DNA of 64,000 nucleotides from an uncultured Alphaproteobacteria bacterium (GTDB lineage: Bacteria; Pseudomonadota; Alphaproteobacteria; RF32; CAG-239): contig CAKQSV010000009.1 in assembly GCA_934273635.1 (NCBI GenBank), forward strand, positions 1 to 64,000, written 5' to 3'. The translations under genes and the position numbers were made by a program. This document shows, piece by piece, positions 37,349 through 47,461 of the stretch (the stretch's first letter is position 1; every line of letters begins with the position of its first letter). The notes beneath the pieces are model-generated. The model saw only the letters and a program-made list of their open reading frames with translations. It was not told the DNA's origin and made no database searches.

Positions 37349-38830
37349 TCAGACACTGACAATACCTCGTCCGAAGGCATAAATCGCCCATACCGCCAAA
37401 ATCACGAACAACACCGCAAAAGTCATCTCCACACCGGAGAAGACGGGGTGTTGCGGATGAGCTTCTTTGCGGGCGCGGATATAAAACGGAATTCCGCAGG
37501 CGACAATAACCACCGCCATTAACAGATAGTTCAAACCGGCGGCATAAATCAACCACAAGGCATAAGCGGCGCCGCAGATTGAGGTTATCAGCGCGGTGGA
37601 GCGTCGAATCAGCGTTGACGAAAACTCGCCGTCTTCGCAAATTCGCCACAAATAAGCGCAAGACATAAAATAAGCCGGCAGCACCATCACGCCGGTAATG
37701 CTCAACATGGTGTTCCATGCGTTGTTTGAAAAATAAACCAACAGCAAAAACAACTGCATGGCGGCAGAAGTTATTTTAAGAGATACGGCAGGCGAGCCGT
37801 TGGCGTTTTCTTTGACGAAGATGTGCGGAAATGTGCCGTCGTTGGCTGCCGCTTGCGGAATTTCGGCCGTAACCATCGTCCACGCCAACCAACTGGTCAA
37901 AACCGATACCAACAGCCCGATATTCATTACCCATGCGCCGCTTTTACCGATAACTTGTTCCAAAATTCCCGCCGTTGACGGATTCGCAACCTCGGCCAAC
38001 TGCGCCTGTGTCATATAGCCATAAGGCACTAACGACAGCAAAATATAAATAACCAAACAGCCGACAAAACCGAGCAATGTTGCTTTGCCGACACTTTCGG
38101 GAGATTTGGCGCGGTTAGACATCACCACAGCGCCCTCAATGCCGATAAACGCCCACAAGGTGACCAGCATTGTGCTTTTTATCTGAGTTGACAGACCGCC
38201 CAACTTGGCTTTGGTGGCAATGGCCTCACCCCAAAAGTCAGATTCAAACAACGAGAATTTGAACATAAACAGCATAATTAAAATAAACAGCGCGAGCGGC
38301 ACAATTTTGATAATCGTGCCAATGGTGTTGACAATGGTTGCTTGCTTTATGCCCTTAAGCACCAGATAGTTAAATCCCCAAATAATCAGCGAGCCGCAGA
38401 TAATTGAGGGTAGGGTGTTGCCGCCTGCAAAATGGGGCGGAAAAAAGTAGTTTAAGGCGTCCATGGCAATCACGGCGTAACCGACATTGCCGCATACCTG
38501 ACACAGCCAATACGACCACCCGATTGTAAAACCGGCATAAGGTCCGAAACCGTCTCGGCTATACATATAAATACCGGTTTTAACATCGGGTTTGACCTGT
38601 GATAAAATGCGGAACGTGTTGGCAATAAAAAAAATGCCGATACCGGTAATAATCCATGCCAAAAGCACCGCGCCCGCCGAAGCGCCTTGAGCCATATTTT
38701 GCGGCAGGCTATAAATTCCGCCGCCAATCATGGAACTGACGACAATCGCCGCCAGAGCCAAAACGCCCAATCCGGCGGAGTTGCCGCCACCGTCGTTTTT
38801 CGCAGAAAATTTATTGTTCTTATCAGCCAT
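37349..38830 (-). CDS. aaxC: Arginine/agmatine antiporter-like APC permease (AaxC/ArcD type)
   Basis: About 493 residues, around 12 membrane helices, of the amino acid-polyamine-organocation family. The first-helix motif [18 protein letters not shown] and [23 protein letters not shown] are typical of the basic amino-acid/polyamine antiporter branch (ArcD, LysP-like, AaxC). I start at ATG 38830, which has AAGGATG upstream; an ATG at 38839 overlaps that site. It lies 78 bases after the arginine decarboxylase gene on the same strand, so exchange of arginine for agmatine is the likely job. Substrate is inferred from the neighbour. Confidence 0.85.
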   Translation of the reverse strand: MADKNNKFSAKNDGGGNSAGLGVLALAAIVVSSMIGGGIYSLPQNMAQGASAGAVLLAWIITGIGIFFIANTFRILSQVKPDVKTGIYMYSRDGFGPYAGFTIGWSYWLCQVCGNVGYAVIAMDALNYFFPPHFAGGNTLPSIICGSLIIWGFNYLVLKGIKQATIVNTIGTIIKIVPLALFILIMLFMFKFSLFESDFWGEAIATKAKLGGLSTQIKSTMLVTLWAFIGIEGAVVMSNRAKSPESVGKATLLGFVGCLVIYILLSLVPYGYMTQAQLAEVANPSTAGILEQVIGKSGAWVMNIGLLVSVLTSWLAWTMVTAEIPQAAANDGTFPHIFVKENANGSPAVSLKITSAAMQLFLLLVYFSNNAWNTMLSITGVMVLPAYFMSCAYLWRICEDGEFSSTLIRRSTALITSICGAAYALWLIYAAGLNYLLMAVVIVACGIPFYIRARKEAHPQHPVFSGVEMTFAVLFVILAVWAIYAFGRGIVSV

Positions 38831-38862
38831 AAATTTCATCCTTTATCTGTTTTTTGTATATA

Positions 38863-38896
38863 GAGGAGGCGACCGTCGTCATCAAGCCGCCTCCTT
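38863..38896. other. Hairpin between aaxB and aaxC
   Basis: A 7-9 bp inverted repeat (GGAGGCG with CGCCTCC) around a 16-base loop in the 78-base gap. On the coding strand it lacks a good T-run, so it may be a processing or partial attenuation structure rather than a full terminator. Confidence 0.4.
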
Positions 38897-38908
38897 TTCC
38901 AAAACGAA

Positions 38909-39505
38909 CTACTTGGTTGGCGTAAAGTTGACCGGCGCCGCATGCTCAAAGTTCAAGAAACCGAGCGCGGTCAGACAGTAGCCAAACTGCTGTGTGATGT
39001 TTATAAAATTATGCCACATCTGAAATTCGGAATGCTTTTCAACGCCGCGTAGTTGTAACTCGTGATTAAGCGATTTGTTGAGCCACATTTCGGCGTGTCC
39101 TTTGGCAATGTCTTCATCAATATGCGTGTCGAAAAATTCCACATATTCAGCCGCCCAACCGCCAATCAGTTCGCCGTTTTTGTCCTTGCCCCAACAAATT
39201 CCCAAACCGGTGGCAATGGCTTTGTGTTGGTCACGGTTGGCACCGTGTCCGGCCATAATCACCTCCAAAACGGCGCCGTGCTTGAATTGTTTGACAATGT
39301 CGTCAGTCAACGGCACAATGTTTCCATGAATTTCCTTAGGCAAAACAGAAGTGTATGGCACGACGTTAAAGTTTTCGATTTTAGCCTGCATGAGCGCCGA
39401 GTCATAGCAGAAAGTCTCAAACGGTTGTGGCGGAATACCGTCGTCAGCTTGTCCGGCGCCACCGGTAATAAAAGCCATAGTCGGAAAACGTACACCTTCA
39501 GTCAT
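38909..39505 (-). CDS. aaxB: Pyruvoyl-dependent arginine decarboxylase (AaxB type)
   Basis: A 198-residue proenzyme converting arginine to agmatine and CO2. It matches the Chlamydia AaxB sequence I remember almost throughout: [57 protein letters not shown] and the [17 protein letters not shown] end. The self-cleavage site is Thr52-Ser53 in PYTSVLPKE, at the same residue numbers as I recall for AaxB; Ser53 becomes the pyruvoyl group. GGAG ribosome site. Downstream antiporter completes an acid-resistance or arginine-consuming pair. The arginine porin AaxA of Chlamydia is not seen here. Confidence 0.93.
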   Translation of the reverse strand: MTEGVRFPTMAFITGGAGQADDGIPPQPFETFCYDSALMQAKIENFNVVPYTSVLPKEIHGNIVPLTDDIVKQFKHGAVLEVIMAGHGANRDQHKAIATGLGICWGKDKNGELIGGWAAEYVEFFDTHIDEDIAKGHAEMWLNKSLNHELQLRGVEKHSEFQMWHNFINITQQFGYCLTALGFLNFEHAAPVNFTPTK

Positions 39506-39533
39506 AATTTTTTCTCCTTGTTGAAAATTATCA

Positions 39534-39539
39534 ATTATA
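39534..39539 (-). promoter_or_regulatory. Candidate -10 element of aaxB-aaxC
   Basis: TATAAT on the minus strand, about 29 bases before the aaxB start. No convincing -35 is seen, so activation by a regulator is possible. Confidence 0.35.
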
Positions 39540-39686
39540 GCCCATAATAAGGTAGTCCCTGCGGCACTCTTTTCAACACGGACATATCCACAAAATTGAA
39601 TATAAACAAAAGAGTAATATTTATTTTTTAAACAAATTGTTGTAGCCTGTTGAGCAAATAAATGATAATTATTGGGAGAAAATAAT

Positions 39687-40850
39687 ATGCGCGGAATATT
39701 AAAACTGGGGATGATTGGGATGTTGGCGGCGGTGGCTGCTTGCGACCAAAAAGCCGAAACGCAAACTACTCAACATCAGGCGCAAAGTGTGCCTGTGCCG
39801 GTGGTTGAGGTCGAACCGCAATCAGTGCCGCTTAAGTTTACTTATGCCGCTCGCGCGCAAGGCTCCAAAGAGACCGAGGTCCGTGCCCGTGTCGGAGGAA
39901 TTTTGCTCAAGCGCAATTATAACGAGGGCGCGAGAGTGAACGAGGGCGATGTTTTGTTTGAGATTGATCCTGAGCCGTATAAAGTGGCGTTGGCTCAGGC
40001 TAAGGCCAAATTATCTCAGACCAAAGCGAAACTTGCTGCGGCGGAAACCCAGTGGACGCGTATCTCCAAATTGTTCAAAGAACGCATTGTCAGTGAAAAA
40101 TCACGCGATGACGCCAAAGCCAACTTAGATAGCCTCCGCGCCGGTGTTGAGGCAGCTCAGGCGGAGGTCGACGCGGCGCAACTCAATCTTAATTACACGC
40201 AGGTTAAAGCGCCGATTAGCGGTATCACCAGTATGGAGGCGCAGTCTGAAGGCAGTTTGATTGTGGTCAATTCCGACAGCAGTCTGTTGACGCACATCAC
40301 GCAGGTCGATCCGATATACGTTATTTTCTCCGCCGCCGATAACGAGTTGTTTAAGTTAGGCTCTATGATTACTGAGGGCAAAATCTCCAACCCGCACTAT
40401 AATTCCGAGGGGGCGCAAACCACCGAGATTTTTGCCAGTTTGAGTTATAACAACGGCAATACCTATGAGCAGCAAGGCAAGTTTGACTTTGTTAATCCGA
40501 CCATTGACGAGAATACCGGCACGATTAAAATTCGCGCGGTGTTTGACAATCCGGATAAAAAAATTGTCCCCGGACAGTTTGTGCGCATTAATATCGAGGG
40601 CTTAACCCGTGTCAACGCGCTTGTTGTGCCGCAAGAGGCGGTTATGCAAGGAGCTAACGGCTCACTGGTTTATCGGGTGAACGCCAACAATCAGGTTGAG
40701 GCTGTTAATGTCGAGACCGGTTTTACCACGCCTGACGGCCAATGGATTATCGACAATGGCTTAAATGCCGGAGACAAAGTCATCACCGGAGGTTTGATGT
40801 TGCTAACCCCGGGGCAGAGTGTCGCCCCGATGACCACCACTAAGGAGTAA
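39687..40850 (+). CDS. RND membrane-fusion lipoprotein (second pump)
   Basis: About 387 residues. The lipoprotein signal ends in LAAVAAC-D, so it is anchored to the inner membrane by lipidated Cys. Lipoyl halves [20 protein letters not shown] and [18 protein letters not shown] flank an Ala/Lys-rich hairpin (about 95-155); barrel and C-terminal domains follow. ATG at 39687 with GGGAG upstream. The RND permease gene follows after 6 bases. Unlike the pump at 3.5-8.4 kb, no local regulator is present. Confidence 0.92.
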   Translation: MRGILKLGMIGMLAAVAACDQKAETQTTQHQAQSVPVPVVEVEPQSVPLKFTYAARAQGSKETEVRARVGGILLKRNYNEGARVNEGDVLFEIDPEPYKVALAQAKAKLSQTKAKLAAAETQWTRISKLFKERIVSEKSRDDAKANLDSLRAGVEAAQAEVDAAQLNLNYTQVKAPISGITSMEAQSEGSLIVVNSDSSLLTHITQVDPIYVIFSAADNELFKLGSMITEGKISNPHYNSEGAQTTEIFASLSYNNGNTYEQQGKFDFVNPTIDENTGTIKIRAVFDNPDKKIVPGQFVRINIEGLTRVNALVVPQEAVMQGANGSLVYRVNANNQVEAVNVETGFTTPDGQWIIDNGLNAGDKVITGGLMLLTPGQSVAPMTTTKE

Positions 40851-40856
40851 CCGGTT

Positions 40857-43800
40857 ATGTTTTCAAAAATATTCATCAACCGCCCGATTCTGGCAACGGT
40901 TATTTCTTTGGTGATTGTGCTTGCCGGTCTGGTTTCTATGGAGGTTTTGCCCACGGAGCAGTACCCTAATATTGTGCCGACGGAAATTCAGGTCAGCGCC
41001 GTCTACCCCGGAGCCACGGCGGAAGTCTTGGCCGATACGGTCGCCGCGCCTTTGGAACAAGAAATCAACGGCGTGAAAAATATGATTTATATGTATTCCA
41101 ACGCCACCTCCAGCGGTTATTTGACTATTGGAGTGGTTTTTGATGTTGGAACCGATTCGGATCAAGCCACGATTGACGTGAACAACAAGGTGCAGGCGGC
41201 AATGGCTAAACTGCCCGCTGAGGTGACCAAACAAGGCGTGACCGTGGAGGAAAAATCAAACTCCATTTTGCAGGTTATCGCCATGGGGTCGTCAAATGCG
41301 CAGTATGACACCATTTATTTGAGCAACTATGCCTTACTAAATGTGTTGGATGAGTTAAAACGTATTAACGGCGTGGGCAGTGCTTCGTTGTTTGCCAATC
41401 AAGATTATGCCATGAGAATTTGGCTCAATCCTGATAAATTGGCAGACCACAATCTGACCTCGGCGGATGTCGCCGCCGCTATTCAAGAGCAGAACTCGCA
41501 GTTTGCGGCCGGACAGTTCGGGCAAGAGCCGATGCGCGAGTACCAACCTTATACTTATAGTGTGAATACCAAAGGTCGCTTGGTAAATGCCGAAGAGTTT
41601 GGCAATATTATTCTCAAGGCCGATAAAGACGGCGCGATTTTGCGCCTGAAAGACGTGGCAAGAATCGAGCTTGGAGCTCAAGATTATTCAATGAGCTCAA
41701 GTTTTAAGGGAAAAGATTGTATTGCCATGGCTGTTTATCTGCAACCGGGGGCAAATGCGTTACAAGTTGCCGAACAAGTTAAAGCCACCATGCAACGCCT
41801 GTCCAAAAACTTTCCCGAAGGCATAAAATATGAAATCCCGTACGACACCACCACCTTTGTAAAAGTCTCGATTAATGAGGTGATACACACCTTTTTTGAG
41901 GCGGTGGTGTTGGTTATTTTGGTGGTTTATCTGTTTTTGCAAAACTTCAGAGCGACCCTGATTCCGATTCTGGCTGTGCCGGTGTCAATTATCGGCGCTT
42001 TTGCCGGTATGTATGTTTTGGGCTTTTCTATCAATTTGTTGACGCTGTTCGGCTTAATTTTGGCGATTGGTATTGTGGTGGATGACGCCATTATCGTGCT
42101 TGAAAACGTCGAACGCCTGATGAGCGAGGAAAAACTCTCGCCCAAAGACGCCGCGATAAAAGCCATGCAGGAGGTTTCCGGTCCGGTGGTCGCGGTGGCG
42201 TTGGTGCTGTCTTCGGTGTTTTTGCCGATTGCGTTCTTAGGCGGTATGACCGGCGTGATGTATAAGCAGTTTTCCGTCACCATCGCCGTTTCGGTGTTGC
42301 TCTCGGCTCTGGTCGCGTTGACCTTAACGCCGGCGCTGTGCGCGCTGCTGATAAAATCCGAGCACAAAACGCCAAGCGCGCCGTTCCGTTGGTTTAATGC
42401 TTTTTTTGAGAAACTGACCAATGTTTATATTGCCGGCGTCAAGTGGTTTTTACACCACCGTGCGATGGCGTTTAGCGGTTTTGCCGCCGTTTGCGTGGCG
42501 ATTTTTATGATGTTTAACGCTGTTCCGAGCGGTCTGGTGCCGATTGAAGATTTAGGCAACCTGTTAGTGTCATACAGCACGCCGCCCGCCGCGTCCTTAA
42601 ACCGTACCGAGGCGCTGACTTCGGCAGTCGGCAAACAGATAGGTGCTAATGACAATGTTGAAAGCGTTTTAACCATCAATGGCTATAATATGTTGTCCGG
42701 AACCAAAAACACCTATTCAGGTATCAGCTTTGTTATTCTCAAAGATTGGGAAAAGCGTCAAGGCAAGGGGCAGTCTGCGACAGATTTAGGTCAGCTTTTC
42801 ACCCAAATCGGCATGAGCCAACCCGAGGGCTATGGCTTTGCGTTCAGTATGCCGCCGATTATGGGCATGAGCACTTCGGGCGGTTTTGAAGGGTATATTC
42901 AAAACAAAGCTGGCAAAACACCGGCGGAGTTAATGGCTAAAACCACGGAGTTTATAACCAAAGCCAATCAGCGTCCCGAGCTGAAAAATGTTAAGACCAC
43001 GTTTGCGGTCAACACCCCGCAATACACCATTGATTTGGATAGAGACAAGGCGCGGATGTTAAATGTTCCGATAAACGCGGTTTATACGGTTATGCAGTCA
43101 ACATTTGGCAGTCTTTATGTTAATGACTTCACCTATATGGGGCGTAGTTTCCGTGTCTCTTTGCAGTCTGAAGATCGTTTTCGTCGCTCGCCGGATGATT
43201 TACGCTATGTGTTTGTCAAATCCAACAGCGGCCAATTGATTCCTCTGTCAAGTTTGATTACGGTTAAAAGAGTTATCGGACCTGAGTTAATCAACCGCTT
43301 TAACATCTTTCCTGCCGCCAAAGTTTTGGGCGACCCTGCCGACGGTTACAGCTCCGGACAAGCTATCGCCGCCATGGAAGATGTGGCTGCCGAGGTTTTG
43401 GGCAACGACTACGGTTTTGAGTGGATTGGCTCGGCTTATCAGGAAAAATTGGCGGGCGGCGCCTCATCGCAGGCGTTTGTCTTTGGTTTGATAATGATAT
43501 TCCTGATTTTGTCGGCGCAGTACGAACGCTGGTCACTCCCGATTGTGGTTATTCTCTCGGTGCCGTTTGCCATTTTGGGTGCCTTATTGGCCATTTGGAT
43601 GCGCGGTATTGAAAACGATTTATATTTTCAGGTCGGTCTGGTGACCTTAATCGGTTTGTCGGCCAAAAACGCCATTTTGATTGTGGAATTTGCGGTCATG
43701 AAGGTTGAAGAAGGCTTGAGTTATGCCGATGCCGCGATTGAGGCCGCCAAACTGCGTTTTCGTCCGATTGTGATGACCTCTCTGGCGTTTACGTTTGGTG

Positions 43801-43964
43801 TTTTGCCGTTGGCTCTGAGCAGCGGCGCCGGCGCGGCCAGCCGCCACGCTATCGGTACCGGCATGGTGGGCGGTATGGTTGCCTCCACCTTTGTGGCAAC
43901 GCTGTTTGTGCCGATGCTGTTTGCCTTTGTGGGTGAGATGTTCAGTCCCAAACCCAAGGCTTAA
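40857..43964 (+). CDS. RND multidrug efflux permease (second HAE-1 pump)
   Basis: A 1035-residue inner-membrane pump paralogous to the one at 3465-6596. N-terminus MFSKIFINRPILATVISL; proton-relay Asp pair in GIVVDDAIIVLENVE near residue 405; Lys in GLSAKNAILIVEFA near 940. Full length with both periplasmic porter loops. Co-transcribed with the lipoprotein adaptor and ended by a strong terminator. A TolC-type partner must be supplied from elsewhere. Substrate range unknown. Confidence 0.95.
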   Translation: MFSKIFINRPILATVISLVIVLAGLVSMEVLPTEQYPNIVPTEIQVSAVYPGATAEVLADTVAAPLEQEINGVKNMIYMYSNATSSGYLTIGVVFDVGTDSDQATIDVNNKVQAAMAKLPAEVTKQGVTVEEKSNSILQVIAMGSSNAQYDTIYLSNYALLNVLDELKRINGVGSASLFANQDYAMRIWLNPDKLADHNLTSADVAAAIQEQNSQFAAGQFGQEPMREYQPYTYSVNTKGRLVNAEEFGNIILKADKDGAILRLKDVARIELGAQDYSMSSSFKGKDCIAMAVYLQPGANALQVAEQVKATMQRLSKNFPEGIKYEIPYDTTTFVKVSINEVIHTFFEAVVLVILVVYLFLQNFRATLIPILAVPVSIIGAFAGMYVLGFSINLLTLFGLILAIGIVVDDAIIVLENVERLMSEEKLSPKDAAIKAMQEVSGPVVAVALVLSSVFLPIAFLGGMTGVMYKQFSVTIAVSVLLSALVALTLTPALCALLIKSEHKTPSAPFRWFNAFFEKLTNVYIAGVKWFLHHRAMAFSGFAAVCVAIFMMFNAVPSGLVPIEDLGNLLVSYSTPPAASLNRTEALTSAVGKQIGANDNVESVLTINGYNMLSGTKNTYSGISFVILKDWEKRQGKGQSATDLGQLFTQIGMSQPEGYGFAFSMPPIMGMSTSGGFEGYIQNKAGKTPAELMAKTTEFITKANQRPELKNVKTTFAVNTPQYTIDLDRDKARMLNVPINAVYTVMQSTFGSLYVNDFTYMGRSFRVSLQSEDRFRRSPDDLRYVFVKSNSGQLIPLSSLITVKRVIGPELINRFNIFPAAKVLGDPADGYSSGQAIAAMEDVAAEVLGNDYGFEWIGSAYQEKLAGGASSQAFVFGLIMIFLILSAQYERWSLPIVVILSVPFAILGALLAIWMRGIENDLYFQVGLVTLIGLSAKNAILIVEFAVMKVEEGLSYADAAIEAAKLRFRPIVMTSLAFTFGVLPLALSSGAGAASRHAIGTGMVGGMVASTFVATLFVPMLFAFVGEMFSPKPKA

Positions 43965-43972
43965 ATAAAAGC

Positions 43973-44006
43973 AAAACCCGTCAGTCCTAACGACCGGCGG
44001 GTTTTT
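43973..44006. terminator. Bidirectional terminator
   Basis: AAAACCCG and CGGGTTTT arms with inner GTC/GAC pairing, and T-runs on both strands; between the second RND gene and the convergent helical-repeat gene. Confidence 0.85.
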
Positions 44007-44011
44007 ACTTT

Positions 44012-45316
44012 TTAGTGTGTAAATGCCTGCAACAAAGTGTAGACATTTAAGATGGAAAGTTCCTCAACACTCAAATCGTGCTGCAAAGAAAGTTCCAACA
44101 ACGAATCAACAACTGGCACTTCTTCGTCCCAACCTTCCTGAGCCACCAACTCGTGCAGCATATCGTTCAGTTTTTCCTGAATATATCCTGACAAATTGTG
44201 CTCTTTGAGAGAGTAGGAATACATTGACAAAACCACGGTGCTGGCATTTGAGAAGGTGCGACCGTCAAAGATAAAATCAATTATCTTTGTGCTCAAAAAT
44301 CCGTGCTTGAAACTCTCCTGAATGAAAGAATAGGTAACTGCTTTCAACTCAGAATAGTGATTAAGCTTAATTTTGAGCAGCCACTTAGAAATCAGCTCCA
44401 CCTGATCATCCCAAAACTTGCGTTCAGGGATAAAGGTCAAAGCTTTTTTCCACATCTCCATATCGGCAAAACCGTACTTGTCGCAGTAGCGAATTGCCTT
44501 CTCAATCTGAATCAACTCCAAACTCTTCAGATGATTGGTCACCACGTTGCCTCCATCGGTCTTATGCTTTACGGCATCAGACTGACGGTCGTCAAAGGTG
44601 TGAATTTGCATCAAAGAATAAAGCGCCATAATAGAAACTTCTTCTTTGAACAAACTGCGTTTCAACGACAATTCAAACAGACGCTTGGCAAAATCATCAG
44701 ATACGCGACCCGAGATTTTTTCTTTTTCAGCCAAAATGCGTAACATGTTTTCAAGTCGCACGCGAACCACGCTGCTCATGCCGTTTTGTAAGAACAAATC
44801 AGAATGCTTTGCCAAAACAACGGCGCTTGCCAAAGAGAAATAGTCGCCAAAGAAGATAAAATCGAGCATCTGTCCGGTGAACAATCTCTTTTTAGCGGCA
44901 ACCTCGTCCAAAAAATGATAACTGATTTTCTTGAACTCGGCCGACTCATACCCCAATTTTGAGTAATAAAGCGGGAGAAGCAAACCAATCTGACGAACGA
45001 CAACCTCCTCTTCTGCAAGGATACATACCTGAAGCGCCTTAGCCAAATCAGATAACTCAGGTTGCTTTTGAGTTTCGCAGAAAGTCAGATACTCGAGTGT
45101 TTCCTCCAGTGGGTCGACATCTTTATCATACTCCGCTATTTCGGCATCAAGCCATGGTCTGATAACAGTATCCAAATCATCTCCGTTCAAAACTCTAAAG
45201 TAAAACTGCTTGCGAATCTTAGGAAAATACTTCAATTCCTTGCTGATGGCAGCTTCCTGAGGAGTGAGTTTACGAGCTTTAACTGATACTGACTGAGAAT
45301 TTTTCTTGCTGTTCAT
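44012..45316 (-). CDS. Duplicated helical-repeat protein of unknown function
   Basis: About 434 residues, almost entirely predicted helix, no signal peptide or membrane segment. It contains an internal duplication: the pattern D-F-I-F-x-[DG]-x-[FY]-[FS]-x-A-[SN/T]-x-VVL near residues 165-180 recurs near 345-360. Each copy is followed by an LFELSLKRSLFKEEVSIMALYSLMQ or LLELSLQHDLSVEELSILNVYTLLQ-like block (first 20 residues or fewer match in each). A good promoter at 45369-45397 lies inside the longer open frame, so the ATG at 45316 is the start. No family recognised; HEAT- or TPR-like scaffolds are the nearest structural idea. Confidence 0.65.
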   Translation of the reverse strand: MNSKKNSQSVSVKARKLTPQEAAISKELKYFPKIRKQFYFRVLNGDDLDTVIRPWLDAEIAEYDKDVDPLEETLEYLTFCETQKQPELSDLAKALQVCILAEEEVVVRQIGLLLPLYYSKLGYESAEFKKISYHFLDEVAAKKRLFTGQMLDFIFFGDYFSLASAVVLAKHSDLFLQNGMSSVVRVRLENMLRILAEKEKISGRVSDDFAKRLFELSLKRSLFKEEVSIMALYSLMQIHTFDDRQSDAVKHKTDGGNVVTNHLKSLELIQIEKAIRYCDKYGFADMEMWKKALTFIPERKFWDDQVELISKWLLKIKLNHYSELKAVTYSFIQESFKHGFLSTKIIDFIFDGRTFSNASTVVLSMYSYSLKEHNLSGYIQEKLNDMLHELVAQEGWDEEVPVVDSLLELSLQHDLSVEELSILNVYTLLQAFTH

Positions 45317-45368
45317 ATTTAAAATAATTGAATTAATAATTAATATAATTGATAAGTATATCAGATAA

Positions 45369-45397
45369 AGTATAGTCCTAAGCGGTATTTTTGTCAA
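45369..45397 (-). promoter_or_regulatory. Sigma-70 promoter of the helical-repeat gene
   Basis: Minus-strand TTGACA (45397-45392), 17-base spacer, TATACT (45374-45369). This is the best housekeeping-type promoter in the window; the leader to the ATG is about 46 bases and very AT-rich. Confidence 0.75.
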
Positions 45398-45403
45398 CGT
45401 TGT

Positions 45404-45433
45404 CGCGCAAAAAAAAGCACCCCGAAGGGTGCT
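45404..45433 (-). terminator. Terminator of the SlyB-like gene
   Basis: Minus-strand stem AGCACCC-TTCG-GGGTGCT followed by a T-run. The TTCG tetraloop makes it stable. Confidence 0.88.
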
Positions 45434-45454
45434 GTGCAATAATCATTAGCTTAA

Positions 45455-45913
45455 TTAATATGCCGGCATAACCCGAGCCGGATTGCCAAGGCTGACATAG
45501 CATCTTTGCCCCGGGTTGAGCAAAATGTCGTTGCCTTGTGTCACGGTGACCATATTGCCGTTGTCCAAACGCACAACATACTCAAAGCCGCCTTGCGAAG
45601 ACAAACCGCGTTGAGCCGCGTTGCCCGCAATACCGCCGGCAACGGCACCGCCGATAGCGCCCAAAATATGAGCCGTGCTGCCGCCGCCGATTTGCGAACC
45701 GGCTACACCGCCGAGCGCGCCGCCGACCAATGTTCCTGCGTTGTTGTCTTCAGAAGACACGGTAATGGGTCTGACCGAAACCACGGTGCCGGCCATTGTT
45801 TGGCTGACCATACCGACAGAACCTGTGGAATAGTGTGAAGATGAAATATCCGAAGTGCAGGCGGCGATAGGCATAATCAAAGCCGCGGTTGCCATTAACA
45901 AAATTTTATGCAT
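45455..45913 (-). CDS. Glycine-zipper outer-membrane lipoprotein (SlyB/Pcp-like)
   Basis: A 152-residue protein. The lipoprotein signal ends in PIAAC-T. A glycine-zipper region follows at about 60-100 (GTLVGGALGGVAGSQIGGGS, then GAIGGAVAGGIAGNAAQ), forming two membrane-associated helices. The C-terminal beta domain has YVVRLDNGNMVTVTQG and L-NPGQRCYVS, as in SlyB/17-kDa antigen proteins. AGGAG ribosome site 8 bases before ATG. In enterobacteria SlyB responds to outer-membrane stress; here regulation is unknown. Confidence 0.9.
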   Translation of the reverse strand: MHKILLMATAALIMPIAACTSDISSSHYSTGSVGMVSQTMAGTVVSVRPITVSSEDNNAGTLVGGALGGVAGSQIGGGSTAHILGAIGGAVAGGIAGNAAQRGLSSQGGFEYVVRLDNGNMVTVTQGNDILLNPGQRCYVSLGNPARVMPAY

Positions 45914-45946
45914 GTAAGGCGCTCCTAAAAAAGTTATCCTCCCCTA

Positions 45947-45974
45947 TAATTATACAGGGAATAAAATTTGTCAA
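45947..45974 (-). promoter_or_regulatory. Candidate promoter of the SlyB-like gene
   Basis: Minus-strand TTGACA (45974-45969) followed by the AT-rich TATAATTATA; the exact -10 is ambiguous (spacers of 14 to 19 bases are possible). Confidence 0.4.
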
Positions 45975-46059
45975 TGCTAGACAATTAAATATAAATGTTT
46001 TATAGTCTTGAACGCAAATGTGTTTTGCGGAATAATTAGATAAGTTTAAGGAATATAAA

Positions 46060-47448
46060 ATGCAAAAAAGGACTAAAGTTAAAGCATTGCTCGAGGCTGT
46101 AAAACCCCAAGACGATGTATTGGTCAAAGGTTGGGTTCGTACCCGCAGAGATGCCAAAGATTTTTCATTTATCGAAGTAAACGACGGCTCGTGCCTTAAA
46201 AATATACAGATTATCGCGAATAATAATTTATCTAATTATGAAGAAGTCAAAAAGCTCACGACCGGCTCGTCCGTTGCGGTCGAGGGAGCGTTGGTTGCCT
46301 CTCAGGGTGGCAATCAGGCCTTTGAAATTGTGGCTAAAAACGTTGAAATTTATTCAATCGCGCCCGATGACTATCCGTTGCAAAAGAAAAAACATACGGA
46401 TGAATATCTGCGCACCATCGCGCACTTGCGTCCGCGCACCAACAAATACGGCGCCGCGTTCAGAGTTCGTTCGGAGTTGTCATATGCTATTCACAAGTTT
46501 TTCAACGAGCGCGGTTTCCGCTATGTTCACACTCCGATTATCACCGGTTCGGACTGCGAAGGCGCCGGCGAGATGTTTCAGGTGACCACGCTTGATTTGA
46601 ACAATGTGCCCCGCACGCCGGACGGAAAAATTGATTACAGCCAAGACTTTTTTGGCAAAGAGGCTCACTTGACGGTTTCCGGTCAGTTGAACGGCGAGAT
46701 GTATGCGCTGGCTTTGGGGGATATTTACACTTTTGGCCCGACCTTCCGTGCCGAGAACTCCAACACCACGCGCCACGCGGCTGAGTTTTGGATGATTGAG
46801 CCTGAAATGGCCTTTGCCGACTTGAACGATGATATGGATTTGGCCGAAGATATGGTGCGTTATTGCGTTAAACACGTTATGGAGCATTGCGCCGACGATA
46901 TTGAATTGTTCTCGAAGTATGTTGACACCACATTGCCTGAAACGTTGAAGACGATTGTTGAAAAAGGCTTTGCGCGTATTACTTATAGCGAGGCGATTGA
47001 GATTATGAAAAAATCCGGTCGCAAGTTTGAATATCAGCCGGAATACGGCATTGATTTGCAAACCGAGCACGAGCGCTTTTTGGCTGAAGAGCACTTCAAG
47101 CGTCCGGTGATCGTTCGTGACTATCCCAAAGAGATTAAAGCCTTTTATATGCGCATGAACGAAGACGGCAAAACGGTTGCCGCTATGGATGTTTTGGTGC
47201 CGAGAATTGGCGAGCTTATCGGCGGTTCTCAACGTGAAGAGCGCTACGATGTTTTGGTGCAAAAAATCAAAGATATGGGTATGAAGGTTGAAGATTACTC
47301 ATGGTATTTGGATTCGCGCAAATTTGGCACCGCGCCGCACGCCGGATTCGGTTTGGGCTTTGAGCGGATGATGATGTTGGTGACCGGTATCGGCAACATC
47401 AGAGACGTTTTGCCGTTCCCGAGAACGCCGAACTCAATTAATTTTTAA
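46060..47448 (+). CDS. asnS: Asparagine-tRNA ligase
   Basis: A 462-residue class IIb synthetase. An N-terminal OB-fold anticodon domain ([21 protein letters not shown]) is followed by class II motifs: motif 2 [20 protein letters not shown] and motif 3 [11 protein letters not shown]. The [13 protein letters not shown] string favours Asn over Asp specificity. AAGGAA ribosome site. Its presence implies direct charging of tRNA-Asn in this organism. The next gene begins 13 bases later. Confidence 0.95.
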   Translation: MQKRTKVKALLEAVKPQDDVLVKGWVRTRRDAKDFSFIEVNDGSCLKNIQIIANNNLSNYEEVKKLTTGSSVAVEGALVASQGGNQAFEIVAKNVEIYSIAPDDYPLQKKKHTDEYLRTIAHLRPRTNKYGAAFRVRSELSYAIHKFFNERGFRYVHTPIITGSDCEGAGEMFQVTTLDLNNVPRTPDGKIDYSQDFFGKEAHLTVSGQLNGEMYALALGDIYTFGPTFRAENSNTTRHAAEFWMIEPEMAFADLNDDMDLAEDMVRYCVKHVMEHCADDIELFSKYVDTTLPETLKTIVEKGFARITYSEAIEIMKKSGRKFEYQPEYGIDLQTEHERFLAEEHFKRPVIVRDYPKEIKAFYMRMNEDGKTVAAMDVLVPRIGELIGGSQREERYDVLVQKIKDMGMKVEDYSWYLDSRKFGTAPHAGFGLGFERMMMLVTGIGNIRDVLPFPRTPNSINF

Positions 47449-47461
47449 GCAGGAGAAAGAT

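Noticed and set aside
45317..45439. Hydrophobic N-terminal extension of the helical-repeat protein, which would look like a membrane anchor
   Set aside because: A consensus promoter at 45369-45397 lies inside it, so this stretch is probably not transcribed.
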